The notes: generated by a model from the letters alone, not told the origin. Numbered from the stretch's first letter, positions 36,389-46,758 are shown. The stretch is DNA of 64,000 nt from Paenibacillus periandrae (GCF_022458865.1 NZ_JAJNMU010000021.1:124001-188000); one strand, 5' to 3'. A program made the numbers and translations.

Positions 36389-38185
36389 ATGAAAGGAACT
36401 CGTTCGATTACAGCTACTATTCTATGGAGATTAATTCCCGGGCTAATCTTTTTCGTTGTCTCCACCGGCCTTGTCTCTTATTATTTATCCGCGGAACAGC
36501 TGAAATCCAATGCATATGACAACATTTATGATACCGTTTCCCAAACAAAAAATTATTTGGACGACCGTCTGGGAGTTTTATTGGCGGCGGTCGTCGCCCT
36601 GTCTAACAATAATAGCAACAAAGATTTGACCCAAACGTTGCATGCTTCCGAGGAACCCGATTATATGACTGGGCCGTCGGATTATATTGCATTAAATCAA
36701 GCGATAGACCAGATCTTCACTAACGATTATTACGATATGGTCGATTCGGTCGTTCTGTGGTACAACAGCGGGGCAGTTTCCTTCGCAAGAACGGATCATT
36801 TCCACCCCCTTTCGAACTTTATCGCGGCACCTTATTTAACACGACGAAGCGAGACATCCTTCGAAACCGTATTTTGGAATAACATTCACGACCGAGACCT
36901 CCCTTCGTCTGCCTTCGAAATACCCAGGGTCGCCAGTCTTTACACATGGCTTGGAATCAAGGGGGCCGTGCCCCGGGGAGTATTTATTGTCAATATCAAG
37001 GAAAGTTTTTTTTATAAAATTTTGAATTCACCGAAAATCAGTAATAACGGCTACCTATTTCTGGAAAGCCCGGACGGCATTATGCGTTTTAAACCGGTAG
37101 AGGATAAATATAAGCTAAACGACGATGATCTGCAGGAGAAGCTGTTTCATGTCCCGAACGCAAGAGGTCGAATGGACATCCGCAACGACAGCGGCTCGAA
37201 CATGGTCGTTATTTACGATACGGTAAGTGTGAACCGTTGGAAGATCGCCGCCGTTTATCCAGAAGAGGAGCTGCTCAGCAAAGCGAACTACATTAAATAT
37301 GTAAGCTTTGTGGTGATGTTGGCCGCTATCCTGTTTGCGCTCATATATTCCAATATGCTGGCCAGATCTATTTCCAAGCCGATCAAACATTTAACCAGAC
37401 AGATTAACCACATCCGGGAAGGCAATCTGAATGTGACTGTAAAGCATTGGCCCCAGTACGAAATGGTTATTCTGAATCATGGCTTGCATGAAATGGTCGA
37501 AAGGATCAAGATGCTCCTGCATCAGGTCGAGGTTGAGCAGGAGATTAAACGACAGGTTGAAATCTCGCTGCTGCAGGCGCAAATCCAGCCGCACTTCCTG
37601 TATAATACGTTATTTTCCATCAAACAGCTGTGCGATATGGGAGAGTCGGGGGACGCCAGCAGAATGATCTCCGCCTTATCCACTTTCTTTCGTATTTCGA
37701 TCAGCAAAGGGGAGGAAGTCATCCCGATCGAGCAGGAGCTTGAGCAGGTCCGGACCTATTTATTCATCCAGAAGATGCGATACGGGGAATTATTTCAGTA
37801 TAAAATTGACGTCGATCAGTCTCTCTTAAGTCATACCATAGTTAAGCTGACCTTGCAGCCTATCGTCGAGAACGCGATTTACCACGGGATTAAGAAGGGA
37901 GATCATCCGGGGTTGATCCGTATCAGCGGATACAGCTCAGACGAAGACATTTATTTATACGTAGAGGATAACGGAGTTGGAATAGAAGAGAGAAAATTGG
38001 CTGAAATCAGGGAAGGGTTGTCCCGAAAAAAAACGGCTCAAGTCGGTTTCGGCATTGTTAACGTGCACCGAAGGCTCCAAATAATGTATGGACTGGAATA
38101 CGGCTTGCAGTATGACAGCGAGACAGGAGTAGGAACAAATGTGACGATTAAAATCCGTAAGATCTACGATAATAAAAATGGCTGA
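36389..38185 (+). CDS. YesM-type sensor histidine kinase, intact copy
   Basis: 598 residues. Membrane helix about 10-33, extracellular sensor about 34-300, second helix (YVSFVVMLAAILFALIY), HAMP (SISKPIKHLTRQINHIREG), phospho-His in QIQPHFLYNTLFSIK, N box (QPIVENAIYHGIKKG) and G box (VEDNGVGI). The start ATG 36389 follows GGAGGG, matching the truncated copy at 18631. The regulator gene starts 16 bases downstream. It senses an extracellular cue, perhaps with the sugar-binding lipoprotein. It is the only working kinase of the duplicated pair. Confidence 0.94.
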   Translation: MKGTRSITATILWRLIPGLIFFVVSTGLVSYYLSAEQLKSNAYDNIYDTVSQTKNYLDDRLGVLLAAVVALSNNNSNKDLTQTLHASEEPDYMTGPSDYIALNQAIDQIFTNDYYDMVDSVVLWYNSGAVSFARTDHFHPLSNFIAAPYLTRRSETSFETVFWNNIHDRDLPSSAFEIPRVASLYTWLGIKGAVPRGVFIVNIKESFFYKILNSPKISNNGYLFLESPDGIMRFKPVEDKYKLNDDDLQEKLFHVPNARGRMDIRNDSGSNMVVIYDTVSVNRWKIAAVYPEEELLSKANYIKYVSFVVMLAAILFALIYSNMLARSISKPIKHLTRQINHIREGNLNVTVKHWPQYEMVILNHGLHEMVERIKMLLHQVEVEQEIKRQVEISLLQAQIQPHFLYNTLFSIKQLCDMGESGDASRMISALSTFFRISISKGEEVIPIEQELEQVRTYLFIQKMRYGELFQYKIDVDQSLLSHTIVKLTLQPIVENAIYHGIKKGDHPGLIRISGYSSDEDIYLYVEDNGVGIEERKLAEIREGLSRKKTAQVGFGIVNVHRRLQIMYGLEYGLQYDSETGVGTNVTIKIRKIYDNKNG

Positions 38186-38201
38186 TGGGAGGCGAACTAC
38201 C

Positions 38202-39809
38202 ATGCATAACCTGATTATTGCCGACGATGACGTCATTATTCGAAGGGGTCTAAGCAAAAATATCGATTGGGTAAGTTACGGATTCAACCTCACTGGAACC
38301 GTAGGAAGCGGTAAAGAGGCGCTCCTGCTGGCTGAGGAACGGAGGCCGGATATTGTTCTGAGCGATATTCGGATGCCCCATATAGATGGGCTTGAGCTGG
38401 CAGAGCAATTAATAGCAAAATACCCTGATGTGAAAATCGTTTTGATGACGAGCTATGAGGAATTCAAGTTTGCGCAGAAAGCGCTTAAGCTTAAGGTGTT
38501 CGACTATGTCCTTAAGCCTTTTGAGAATGATGTGCTGATTGAGACGATGCAGCGGGCGGCTGCCGAATATCACCGGGAAAGTAACGTGCGAAAGCAAATT
38601 TTCGACAGTATGCCGCTACTGAGACAGTTGTTCTGGGAGCGTTTGATCTCCGGACGCTTCCAAGAAGACGAGCTTGCTTCGGAAGCATTGTTTCTCGGAA
38701 TCTACCTGCAAGCCTCCCATTACGTGGCATGCGTCATCAAGCTGGACGATTACAATTCGGCCAAGATTCGAAACCGGTACGGGAAGGAAATGTTAAGGTA
38801 CTGCGTAAGCAACATCATTCAAGAAATGACAGGGCATTGGGAGCAATGTTATATTTTTCATTATGACGGGGAGGAAATTGTAATTGTATTTGGTTTGCAG
38901 GATAACCTGGAGGTGATGACGCAGCGAATTCAGGAGCTAATGGAGGAAGTTTGCGGAAATGTTGAAAAGTATCTGAAAACAACTGTGACTGTAGGAGTGG
39001 GGCCGGGATATGAACGTCCAATTTCTCTTCAACGTTCTTATTTAGAAGCAAAGGCGATTCTGGAATACCGGCATATTGTCGGTACGAATCAGGTGCTGAT
39101 CGCTAAAGATATTGATCTGCAGCCGAAAATCGAAACGGCTGTACTGCAGGGCTGGGAGCAAGAATTTCTTGTGAAGGTAAAGCTGGGAATGAGGGAGGAA
39201 TCCCTAGCCATTATCTACCGGCTGGAACAGGATGTTCTTAACCGGAAGCTCGTACCTCTGCAGGATATACATATTTTGGGGACAGAGGTCGCACTACTTC
39301 TGTATCGCGAGTTTTGGGAGTGGATTCATACATGGAAGATGGAGCAGAAGTTTGGAGGGTTCACTCATTTTTGTAGAAACTTGCAAACAGTGACTACGTC
39401 CAAAGAAACTTTTGCGGTGATACGGGAGTTTGTAATCGAACTAATCGAGGAAATAGGCTCCAGGCGTGACAGCCATCAAAAGCAATTACTCGGCAAGGCA
39501 TATCGGTTTATTGAAGAAAATTACAGCAGAGAGGAACTGTCTCTTCAGGATGTGGCGGATCATGTGAATGTAAGTGCCGGCTATTTGAGTTCGATATTTA
39601 AAAAAGTAGGAAACACAGTGTTTTCCGATTATTTGCTGGAAACCCGTATGAAAGCAGCTTTGAATTTGATGAGTCGGGAAGACTATAAAACCTATGAGAT
39701 CGCGTATAAGGTCGGGTTCAGCAATCCGCAGTATTTTAGCGTCTGCTTTAAAAAGTATACGGGCCTCACTCCTTCGGATAACCGGAACAGCAGCCGTTTG
39801 CGCTATTAA
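38202..39809 (+). CDS. YesN-type response regulator (receiver + AraC)
   Basis: 535 residues. Receiver with LIIADDDVIIRRG, phospho-acceptor Asp in IVLSDIRMPHIDG (about 55), Thr in VLMTSYEE and Lys in DYVLKPF. A central linker domain (about 130-420) follows. The AraC domain at the C-terminus has LSLQDVADHVNVSAGYLSSI and YEIAYKVGFSNPQYFSVCF. ATG 38202 is chosen because GGGAGG lies eight bases before it; the earlier ATG at 38178 overlaps the kinase. Co-transcribed with the kinase; probable targets are the transporter operons and GH2 genes around it. Confidence 0.94.
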   Translation: MHNLIIADDDVIIRRGLSKNIDWVSYGFNLTGTVGSGKEALLLAEERRPDIVLSDIRMPHIDGLELAEQLIAKYPDVKIVLMTSYEEFKFAQKALKLKVFDYVLKPFENDVLIETMQRAAAEYHRESNVRKQIFDSMPLLRQLFWERLISGRFQEDELASEALFLGIYLQASHYVACVIKLDDYNSAKIRNRYGKEMLRYCVSNIIQEMTGHWEQCYIFHYDGEEIVIVFGLQDNLEVMTQRIQELMEEVCGNVEKYLKTTVTVGVGPGYERPISLQRSYLEAKAILEYRHIVGTNQVLIAKDIDLQPKIETAVLQGWEQEFLVKVKLGMREESLAIIYRLEQDVLNRKLVPLQDIHILGTEVALLLYREFWEWIHTWKMEQKFGGFTHFCRNLQTVTTSKETFAVIREFVIELIEEIGSRRDSHQKQLLGKAYRFIEENYSREELSLQDVADHVNVSAGYLSSIFKKVGNTVFSDYLLETRMKAALNLMSREDYKTYEIAYKVGFSNPQYFSVCFKKYTGLTPSDNRNSSRLRY

Positions 39810-40272
39810 AATCGATTGATTATGATTTTTAACAGTTTGATGTGTTTTTTTAATTCACTTTATCGCTGCCTTTTTATAAAATATTGGAAGAAAGTAGATG
39901 ACAAGCATTACGGGAAAGGGGACATTTGACAGCGGTTACATAACATTGGAAATTAGATAGGAGGTGGATCGATAGACTTTATTAGAGTCTGTCTTCAAAC
40001 TATTAACCAAGCAAAAATAATGGCAGGATCAGAGTATGAGAAGACAGAAGATACGAAATACTCGACGAACAATGGGAATTATTAGGGTGAGGAACGGCAC
40101 TTTTTAGTGCCTCCCTTCGAGGGCACTCGAAAGAGGCGCAAGGCACAAGCAAGCTTGCACCATGCGCAGAAAATTCCTATGGTAAACATTCAACTGAGAG
40201 CAGCGGTACTATGTCAAGACCTTAATTGGAAAAAAGAGCGAATGATTCGAATGTTAGAAGCCATCGCCAGGT
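39810..40272. other. Intergenic with possible leader signals and IS110 debris
   Basis: No gene seen. GGAGGTGG at 39960-39967 is a good ribosome site with no open frame behind it. AGACT/AGTCT forms a small hairpin near 39975-39991, and GGCACTTTTTAGTGCC near 40096 forms another. This was probably the promoter region of the large GH2 gene before an IS110 element landed. Confidence 0.4.
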
Positions 40273-40894
40273 TCACGGCATCGGACATCGCTTTGGGCAG
40301 GCGGTAGGAAGACGGGCGGCCTTTTGCAAGGCTTGTGCGACTTCCTTTGGATTATCAAAGCGGTTTTTACCCGTCTCGACGACGAAAGCGACTAGGTCCT
40401 CTATGGACATGTTCACGATGTCTTCGACGCTGACGAACTCGTCTCGAGTCTTATGAGGCGCTGCAATGCAGCGAGGGTCTCGCTCCACGTAAAGGCACGG
40501 GGTAGATGACCGGATCGGACTTCGCGGCGAAGAACCAGACGTCTACCCTGTCGTTTTTTGGGGCGTCAAGGAAGTGCATTTTCTTGAACGCCTTGATGAG
40601 ACTGGGATTAAACATATAGACGTGATGCTCATACGGAACGAAGCTCAGCACGTTGTGTAAATAGCGGGCGAGATGACTGGAGAAAGGACCGGTCGCTTCC
40701 AGACCGAAACGGATCCGGGCGAGATTATGTTTTTGCATTAGGGTCACGATCCGTTCCTGCAAAGTAAATACGCCGGGTTCGTCATTGGCAATGGTAAAGC
40801 GGCTCAAAGGTTTAGTACTGTTTCCTTCGGGAAGGCAACAGACGACGTTATTCTTACTGCTTACATCAATCCCGACAAATAAGATGTGGGACAT
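40273..40894 (-). pseudogene. IS110-family recombinase fragment
   Basis: ATG 40894 follows AAAGGAGGTGATCTC and reads SHILFVGIDVSSKNNVVCC, the RuvC-like start with the first catalytic Asp, then GLEATGPFSSHLARYL and the PKNDRVDVWFFA box (DxxD region altered). The frame stops at 40451. A second frame overlapping at 40488 continues FVSVEDIVNMSIEDLVAFV to about 40273, where it is cut. The C-terminal Transposase_20 domain is absent. It is a different lineage from the relic at 13261. Confidence 0.75.
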
Positions 40895-40899
40895 GAGAT

Positions 40900-41035
40900 C
40901 ACCTCCTTTCGAATGGGGCTGGGCGCTACGGTCCTGGGATGTCCTAGCGAATCTCTCCGCTAACAGCCTTGCGAGCTATAGGTACACACCGCGGGTCATC
41001 GGTGCACGTACCTTCCATACAGTCAGTGTGTAGGA
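40900..41035 (-). ncRNA. Candidate IS110 bridge RNA (second element)
   Basis: The non-coding leader upstream of the recombinase relic folds on the minus strand. An outer stem GGTAC/GTACC (41012-41008 with 40985-40981), unequal internal loops and an inner stem ACCG/CGGT are followed by a second stem-loop TAGCG/CGCTA (40962-40958 with 40949-40945). This stem, internal loop, stem plan and its position match IS110 bridge RNAs. The element is incomplete. Confidence 0.4.
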
Positions 41036-41333
41036 AAATACGGAAAAGGCCAAGGGAACATTCTCAAATGGAAGAACCCGTAAACGGGTCAACAGGAGGA
41101 AAAGGAACATTCCCGTCGGTAAGGCACCTATTGGCATTTTCCCAAAGACATCACAAGATCGTAAACACCTATTTTTCATCCCGGAGGGACGGCTCACGCG
41201 CCTTCGCTTGGACTACGCCCCCAACCGGATAAATACTTCAATATTCATTTTTCAAAGATCAAAAAATAATAAGAGCAATTTCCAATTCATAAAAGAATCG
41301 GTAACTGCTCTTAGCATACAAGGAGGATTAAAC

Positions 41334-44300
41334 ATGAGGAAAAACTTCAAGAAAATTATCTCCGCTATCTGTGTCATAAGTATGCTGTTTGTTATGGCGC
41401 CCGCATTCCTTGCGCCGTACAGCGGGAGCGGCGTCGCAAAAGCCGCGGCGGCCGCCTCAGTAAAGCGCTCCGACGTATTGATTAACGACAATTGGAGCTT
41501 TACCCATGGTGCAGATACTAAACAGAACGGAACGGTGAATCTACCTCACACATGGAACGTGGTCGATACCGATGACGGCGATGGGAAGTATTACCGAGGC
41601 ATGTGTACCTACACAAAAACGCTTGATGTCAGAGATTTTCAGGAAGGGCGCGTATTCATAAAGTTTGAAGCCGCCAACAAAGTCGCCAAGCTGTACATCG
41701 ACAACGTACTTGTAGGTGAGCATATCGGGGGGTACACCGCGTTCACCTTCGACATTACTGATTACGTTAAGGGCAAGACCAGTGTGGGATTGAAGGTTAC
41801 GGTGGACAATTCCGGGAGCGGTGATGTGAGCCAGTATATTCCAATCGGAAGCGGCTCAGTCCCGGATTACAACATCTGGGGCGGCATCCATAAGGATGTC
41901 CATATCATCAATACGAGCGAAACCCATTTCGCACTGGAGAGCGAGCATGCGTATGCCTCCAATGGCGTCTATTTTAATCAGTCGGTAAGCAATATCAGCA
42001 ACGATCTAACTACGGGCAAAAAAGGCGACGCGACGCTGAACATTACAGCCAACGTGGTGCTCGCCGATTCCAGAAACGTCAATCTTTCCGCCAGAGTGTA
42101 TGATAAGGACGGCGTACAAGTAGCGTCCTCCGCCAAGCAGGTGTCCGGAAAGACTGGGTTTAACGAATTCAATATGAGCACAATCCGAATCGATAAGGCT
42201 AAGCTGTGGAACGGCAGGGCCAACGGAAAAAGTAAGGCCTATCTGTACCGTATCGTGATGAGCGTTACCGATATGGAAGGCAATGTGCTGGATCAGTTTA
42301 CAGACCGGGTCGGTTTCCGCAAATTTGAATACCGGACCATCGGCGAGGCTGTAAAGGCATTGGGAGACAGCGGGAAAGGCACTTCTTTTCTCCTCAACGG
42401 AGAAGAGTACCCGCTTTACGGCGCGGCGATGCACGGCGACTTTTTGGGCTATGGAAACGCCCAGGGCAAGAAGCAGTGGGATACAAGCTTTGCTCTAATC
42501 AATGAAATTAGCATGAATACCATCCGTGCGGCGCACTATCCTTACCCCCAATATTTTTACAGTCAGGCAGATGAATTCGGCTATGTGGTATGGGCGGAAA
42601 ACGCCTCGACGAATGGAATGCCCAAATTCACTACTTTCGTTGACGAAAACAACTATATTCAAAGCCCGGGACAACTGAATGCCCTTGAGCAGATTAAAGA
42701 ACTGGTTTTGCAAAATTACAATCACCCGTCCATTTATACTTGGGCCCTCTCGAATGAGGTGGCAGCCAACGGCGACACACAGGGCGGTTATGGCCAACAA
42801 TGGACCGATGATGGTAAAATTACAGAGTACATGGTCTTTATGCACCAAATGGACGGAGTTATTAAATCTATTGACAAGGACCCCAGCCGCATTGTTTCAC
42901 TTACGGACAATTTCACCTTTGCCGGTATTGATGAAAAGATATTCAAGAATGCGGACGGAACCAAAAGAGGCATCGTTGACTTGATTGGAGCGCATTATTA
43001 TTATGGGACATACAGTGCGGGCGTGGCCAATATGGGTAACAGCACCTCCGGGTTGACCGCGCTCCAAACGAAGTACCCCGACTCCATTATCAGCATCAGC
43101 GAGTATGGCGTCGGCGGAGATCCGAATGTATTCTTTTTGAATGCACAGAATGAAGAGCTGCAGGAATCCAAGATGGCTTCAACATATAGTCAGCTCTCGT
43201 TTAGCAATGCATCAATCAAAAGAGATGACGGGACAACTGCCAGCGCGAAAAATCATCCAATCGAATACATGAGCAGGTGGCATGAGATGTGTTATAAGCT
43301 GCTTGGCGATTTCCCGTGGGTAATGGGTACCTATATTTGGAACATGTTTGACTTCGGCATTGATTGGCGTAACGAGGGCGGCACGAAAGAGATGCTAGGC
43401 CGGAACGATAAAGGTATGGTCACATACGACCGCGAAACTAAAAAGGATCCATTCTTCTACTACAAGGCACAGTGGAATAAGGTGGAGGACTTTGTCCACA
43501 TCAACACCGGAAACCGTTGGAATACGCTTGATACCGGAGGAGCAGAAAAAACCTATGATATCCGGGTTTACAGCAATATCGACTACCAGGATCACGATGG
43601 TGAAGCCATCAAGCAGCCTTTGGCTAACGGCGTCATAGAGCTCTATGTAAACGGCAAGCAAGTAGGCGGGGCCTCGGCGAGTAGTTTCATAGTTCCGGAA
43701 AGAGTGCAAAAGAACGTATACGTCTTCAAGAATGTGCCCATCACATCGGGTGGGGACGGGAAACCAATAAACAATGAGATTGAAGTCCGCGTCCGCAGCT
43801 ATAACTCTAATACGGGAGTAGTCGGCGATTTAATAGTAAAAGCCGTCGCTGGCAAAGAAGATGTTTCGCTTGCAACCACCTTAGCGAAATACGGTAGCAG
43901 CGGTTACAGCGAGTTGCCCATCCAAAAGAGCAGCAACGCAGATTTGTCGAGCTTGTCCCTGTCGAATGGTACATTGAATTTCGCGTCCAACATTACGAGC
44001 TATATCACAAACGTAGCGAATAGCGTTTCAAGCTTGACCGTTACGGCGAGCGTGGCCGATAGTCTTTCGACGATGACGATCAACGGCAGCTCTGCTGCAA
44101 GCGGCCAGCCAAGCAGTACAATTCAACTCGCAGTTGGCAGCAACCCGATTACCATTGTCGTAGCCGCACAAAACGGCAGCGTAAAAACGTATACGATCAT
44201 CGTAAATCGTGAGGCTGCAAACGAGCAGAGCAGCAACGCGAATTTGTCGAGCTTGTCCCTGTCGAGCGGTACCCTGGATTTTGCGTCCGGCACTACGAGC

Positions 44301-46358
44301 TATATCACAAACGTAGCGAATAGCGTTTCAAGCTTGACCGTAACAGCGAGCGTGTATGATAGCCGCTCGACGATGACGATCAACGGCAGCCCTGCTGTAA
44401 GCGGCCAACCAAGCGGCTCGATTCGGCTTGTCGTTGGCAGCAATCCGATTGCCATTATCGTTACTGCGCAAGATGGAGCCACCAAAACCTACACGGTCAT
44501 CGTAAATCGCGCGTCAGACAACGGCAGTAATTCACCTGTGTTAAATGGTATTTCATTGAAGACCGACAGCTACAGCTTGCTGATCGGCAAAAGTCGTGAT
44601 CTCGCGGTTTCGGCCGAATATTCGGATCGGCGTGTACTTGACGTGACGAACTTTGCAAGTTATACATCAAACGATCCACAAATTGCAACCGTAACAAATC
44701 ACGGGATCATGACGGGAGTGTCCCAAGGGTCGACGGTGATTACCGCAACCTACGGTGGCTTAAGCGCCAGCGCGAAGGTCAAGGTAGACAGCGCGATTGG
44801 GCTATCGCCGAGTGTGGACTCCCCTGTACTTCGACTGACTGGCATGGATCCGGTAAGCATTACGGTTCCAAAAGAAGTAACGAATGCTGCGATTCAATTG
44901 TCACCGGTCATAAACGGAACGCTAGCACAAGCTGTACTTCCGTCCGTAGTCGTAAACGCGAGCACTTCACTTGGCAATGTGATCGTGTCGATTCCCGCGA
45001 ATACTCAAGTAACGGCACCGTCGAGCTGGGATGGCATCATTCAGCTGCCGCAAGTTCGGAGCAACAGCAGTGTTTCGATCAATGGCACCGTTAACGCTGT
45101 GATCGAGATAGGTTCACCGGATGTGTCGTTAACCTTCGACAAAGCCGTGAGAATCGTGTTCCCCGGACAAGTCGGAAAATTGGCAGGTTATGTTTCGAAA
45201 GGCACGTTTATTCCAATTACGAAAACGATCAGCGGGGATAGTCAGTCCGCCGCCGATAATGAAATTTCAGCCGGAGGAGACGCAGTACTTCAGGTTGTCA
45301 ACGATTTGGTCATTTGGACTAAACACTTGACCGAGTTCGTAACGTATACGGCACCGAGTATTATATATAGAAACAGTAGTAGCGGTGGGGGAAGCAGCGC
45401 AGCAGCCGCGATTACGGGTTTCATTCCCGCTAACGATGGCGGTACGGTTACCATGAATGGGGCTACGATCGTTGTTCCTGCCGGTGCTATCAAAAACGAC
45501 ATTAGGGTAACCGTAGACAAAGTAATGTCCAGCTTGCCGTTGGACGAGGCATTCAAGCTTGTCGGTGATATGTTCAAGATTACAAAGGAACCGGATGACG
45601 CATTCAGCAAACCGGTGACCATCAAGCTGCCGTTCGATAACAATAAAGCAGACGCGGATCATCAGCAGATCGGCATCTATTGGTTCAATGAAGCTACCCA
45701 AAAGTGGATTCCGTTGGATAGCCAGCTGTTGGATAAGAGTAACGGTTTCGTAACCGGTTTGGTCGATCATTTCGCTACATTTGCCGTTATCGCTGTGAAG
45801 ATACCGGAAGATGCACAGCCATCGACTCATTCAGCAGAACCGACGGATATTCATGGGCATTGGGCGGAGAAGGTTATTCAAGATCTGATTAAAGCCGGAG
45901 TTATTGCAGGGTACCCGGACGGTACCTTTAAGCCGGATCATAAAATCACGAGAGCGGAATTTGTTACGCTGGTCGTCAAAGCCTTCAACCTAAACGGGCA
46001 GAACGGCAAGGTCTTTGCCGATACCGGTAGTCACTGGGCAAGAGCAGCTATTGCCACAGCGGAAGCACAAGGATTGATTTCGGGTTATAGCGATGCAGCC
46101 TTCGGCCCGGACGATTACATTACACGCGAGCAAATGGCCGTCATCATGGTTAGCGCCGCTAAATTGGACATGACGAAAGAAGGCACGTACTATAAAGACG
46201 GTCAGGACGTTTCCGATTGGGCGAGATCAGCCATTGCAGCTTCGACTTATCATGGATTACTGAATGGCTACTCGGATGGGTCGTTACAACCACAAAGTAA
46301 TACGACTCGTGCAGAAGCTGTAGCAATTATTGCAAGAACGTTGTCAATGAAAAAGTAA
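41334..46358 (+). CDS. Large surface-anchored GH2 enzyme with cadherin-like, Big2 and SLH domains
   Basis: 1674 residues. The signal peptide ends about residue 40. Then the GH2 jelly-roll (INDNWSFTHGADTKQ to WGGIHKDVHII), Ig-like domain and TIM barrel with acid/base Glu in YTWALSNEVAANG (about 475) and nucleophile Glu in ISISEYGVGGD (about 590). Further on are two cadherin-like beta-sandwich repeats (about 866-960 and 966-1060), a Big2-type Ig domain (about 1070-1145), a beta-rich ZU5-like region and three SLH repeats (about 1505-1672). The enzyme is exported and tethered to the cell wall, acting on polymers outside. ATG 41334 follows AAGGAGG. The IS110 relic has cut into its promoter region. 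Confidence 0.92.
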   Translation: MRKNFKKIISAICVISMLFVMAPAFLAPYSGSGVAKAAAAASVKRSDVLINDNWSFTHGADTKQNGTVNLPHTWNVVDTDDGDGKYYRGMCTYTKTLDVRDFQEGRVFIKFEAANKVAKLYIDNVLVGEHIGGYTAFTFDITDYVKGKTSVGLKVTVDNSGSGDVSQYIPIGSGSVPDYNIWGGIHKDVHIINTSETHFALESEHAYASNGVYFNQSVSNISNDLTTGKKGDATLNITANVVLADSRNVNLSARVYDKDGVQVASSAKQVSGKTGFNEFNMSTIRIDKAKLWNGRANGKSKAYLYRIVMSVTDMEGNVLDQFTDRVGFRKFEYRTIGEAVKALGDSGKGTSFLLNGEEYPLYGAAMHGDFLGYGNAQGKKQWDTSFALINEISMNTIRAAHYPYPQYFYSQADEFGYVVWAENASTNGMPKFTTFVDENNYIQSPGQLNALEQIKELVLQNYNHPSIYTWALSNEVAANGDTQGGYGQQWTDDGKITEYMVFMHQMDGVIKSIDKDPSRIVSLTDNFTFAGIDEKIFKNADGTKRGIVDLIGAHYYYGTYSAGVANMGNSTSGLTALQTKYPDSIISISEYGVGGDPNVFFLNAQNEELQESKMASTYSQLSFSNASIKRDDGTTASAKNHPIEYMSRWHEMCYKLLGDFPWVMGTYIWNMFDFGIDWRNEGGTKEMLGRNDKGMVTYDRETKKDPFFYYKAQWNKVEDFVHINTGNRWNTLDTGGAEKTYDIRVYSNIDYQDHDGEAIKQPLANGVIELYVNGKQVGGASASSFIVPERVQKNVYVFKNVPITSGGDGKPINNEIEVRVRSYNSNTGVVGDLIVKAVAGKEDVSLATTLAKYGSSGYSELPIQKSSNADLSSLSLSNGTLNFASNITSYITNVANSVSSLTVTASVADSLSTMTINGSSAASGQPSSTIQLAVGSNPITIVVAAQNGSVKTYTIIVNREAANEQSSNANLSSLSLSSGTLDFASGTTSYITNVANSVSSLTVTASVYDSRSTMTINGSPAVSGQPSGSIRLVVGSNPIAIIVTAQDGATKTYTVIVNRASDNGSNSPVLNGISLKTDSYSLLIGKSRDLAVSAEYSDRRVLDVTNFASYTSNDPQIATVTNHGIMTGVSQGSTVITATYGGLSASAKVKVDSAIGLSPSVDSPVLRLTGMDPVSITVPKEVTNAAIQLSPVINGTLAQAVLPSVVVNASTSLGNVIVSIPANTQVTAPSSWDGIIQLPQVRSNSSVSINGTVNAVIEIGSPDVSLTFDKAVRIVFPGQVGKLAGYVSKGTFIPITKTISGDSQSAADNEISAGGDAVLQVVNDLVIWTKHLTEFVTYTAPSIIYRNSSSGGGSSAAAAITGFIPANDGGTVTMNGATIVVPAGAIKNDIRVTVDKVMSSLPLDEAFKLVGDMFKITKEPDDAFSKPVTIKLPFDNNKADADHQQIGIYWFNEATQKWIPLDSQLLDKSNGFVTGLVDHFATFAVIAVKIPEDAQPSTHSAEPTDIHGHWAEKVIQDLIKAGVIAGYPDGTFKPDHKITRAEFVTLVVKAFNLNGQNGKVFADTGSHWARAAIATAEAQGLISGYSDAAFGPDDYITREQMAVIMVSAAKLDMTKEGTYYKDGQDVSDWARSAIAASTYHGLLNGYSDGSLQPQSNTTRAEAVAIIARTLSMKK

Positions 46359-46420
46359 TGTAAACAATAAAAAAACAGCAAGAAGTGAACCACTGTAAAA
46401 TTGGCATTATATGTAATGGC

Positions 46421-46469
46421 GAAACGGCCTTATTTCTATCTTTTTTGAAATAAGGCCGTTTCATTTTTA
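46421..46469 (+). terminator. Strong intrinsic terminator of the large GH2 gene
   Basis: A 16-bp perfect stem (46421-46436 with 46447-46462), 10-base loop, followed by ATTTTTAAA. It lies 63 bases past the stop codon. Confidence 0.92.
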
Positions 46470-46758
46470 AATCAAAAGTTGAGGGATGTTCTGTGTGTGG
46501 TTGGTCTAATCAGAGAAGTTAGCCATTGCTAGCAAAGCTAACCGGCCTAGTCCCATTGAATTCGGGATGAAGGCCGCTTACCGATATTTATCTTTTGCAC
46601 TGTCTACACGACGGGGTGCAATTCAGCTTGGATCCTGCCTTTATAAACGCATCGAAAGTAAATGGGAAATTATACGGAATCACATCTTAACCCAGGAAAA
46701 TAGGTTCTCCAATTAGGTATCTTACCATTTACAAGTGGGTATTCGATTTTCATACGGA

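Larger units (their letters stand above)
32631..36703 (+). repeat. Large direct repeat, copy B (4073 bp)
   Basis: Partner of 14866-18945. It includes the same non-coding leader (with the putative transposase tail at 32851-32949), both permeases, the binding protein and the start of the kinase. Here the kinase continues intact beyond the repeat. Copy B has lost nine bases inside the second permease and carries inactivating changes in two transporter genes. Confidence 0.92.

Noticed and set aside
40107..40456. Two plus-strand open frames of 66 and 76 codons
   Set aside because: Antisense to the IS110 relic or in its debris; no start signals or motifs.
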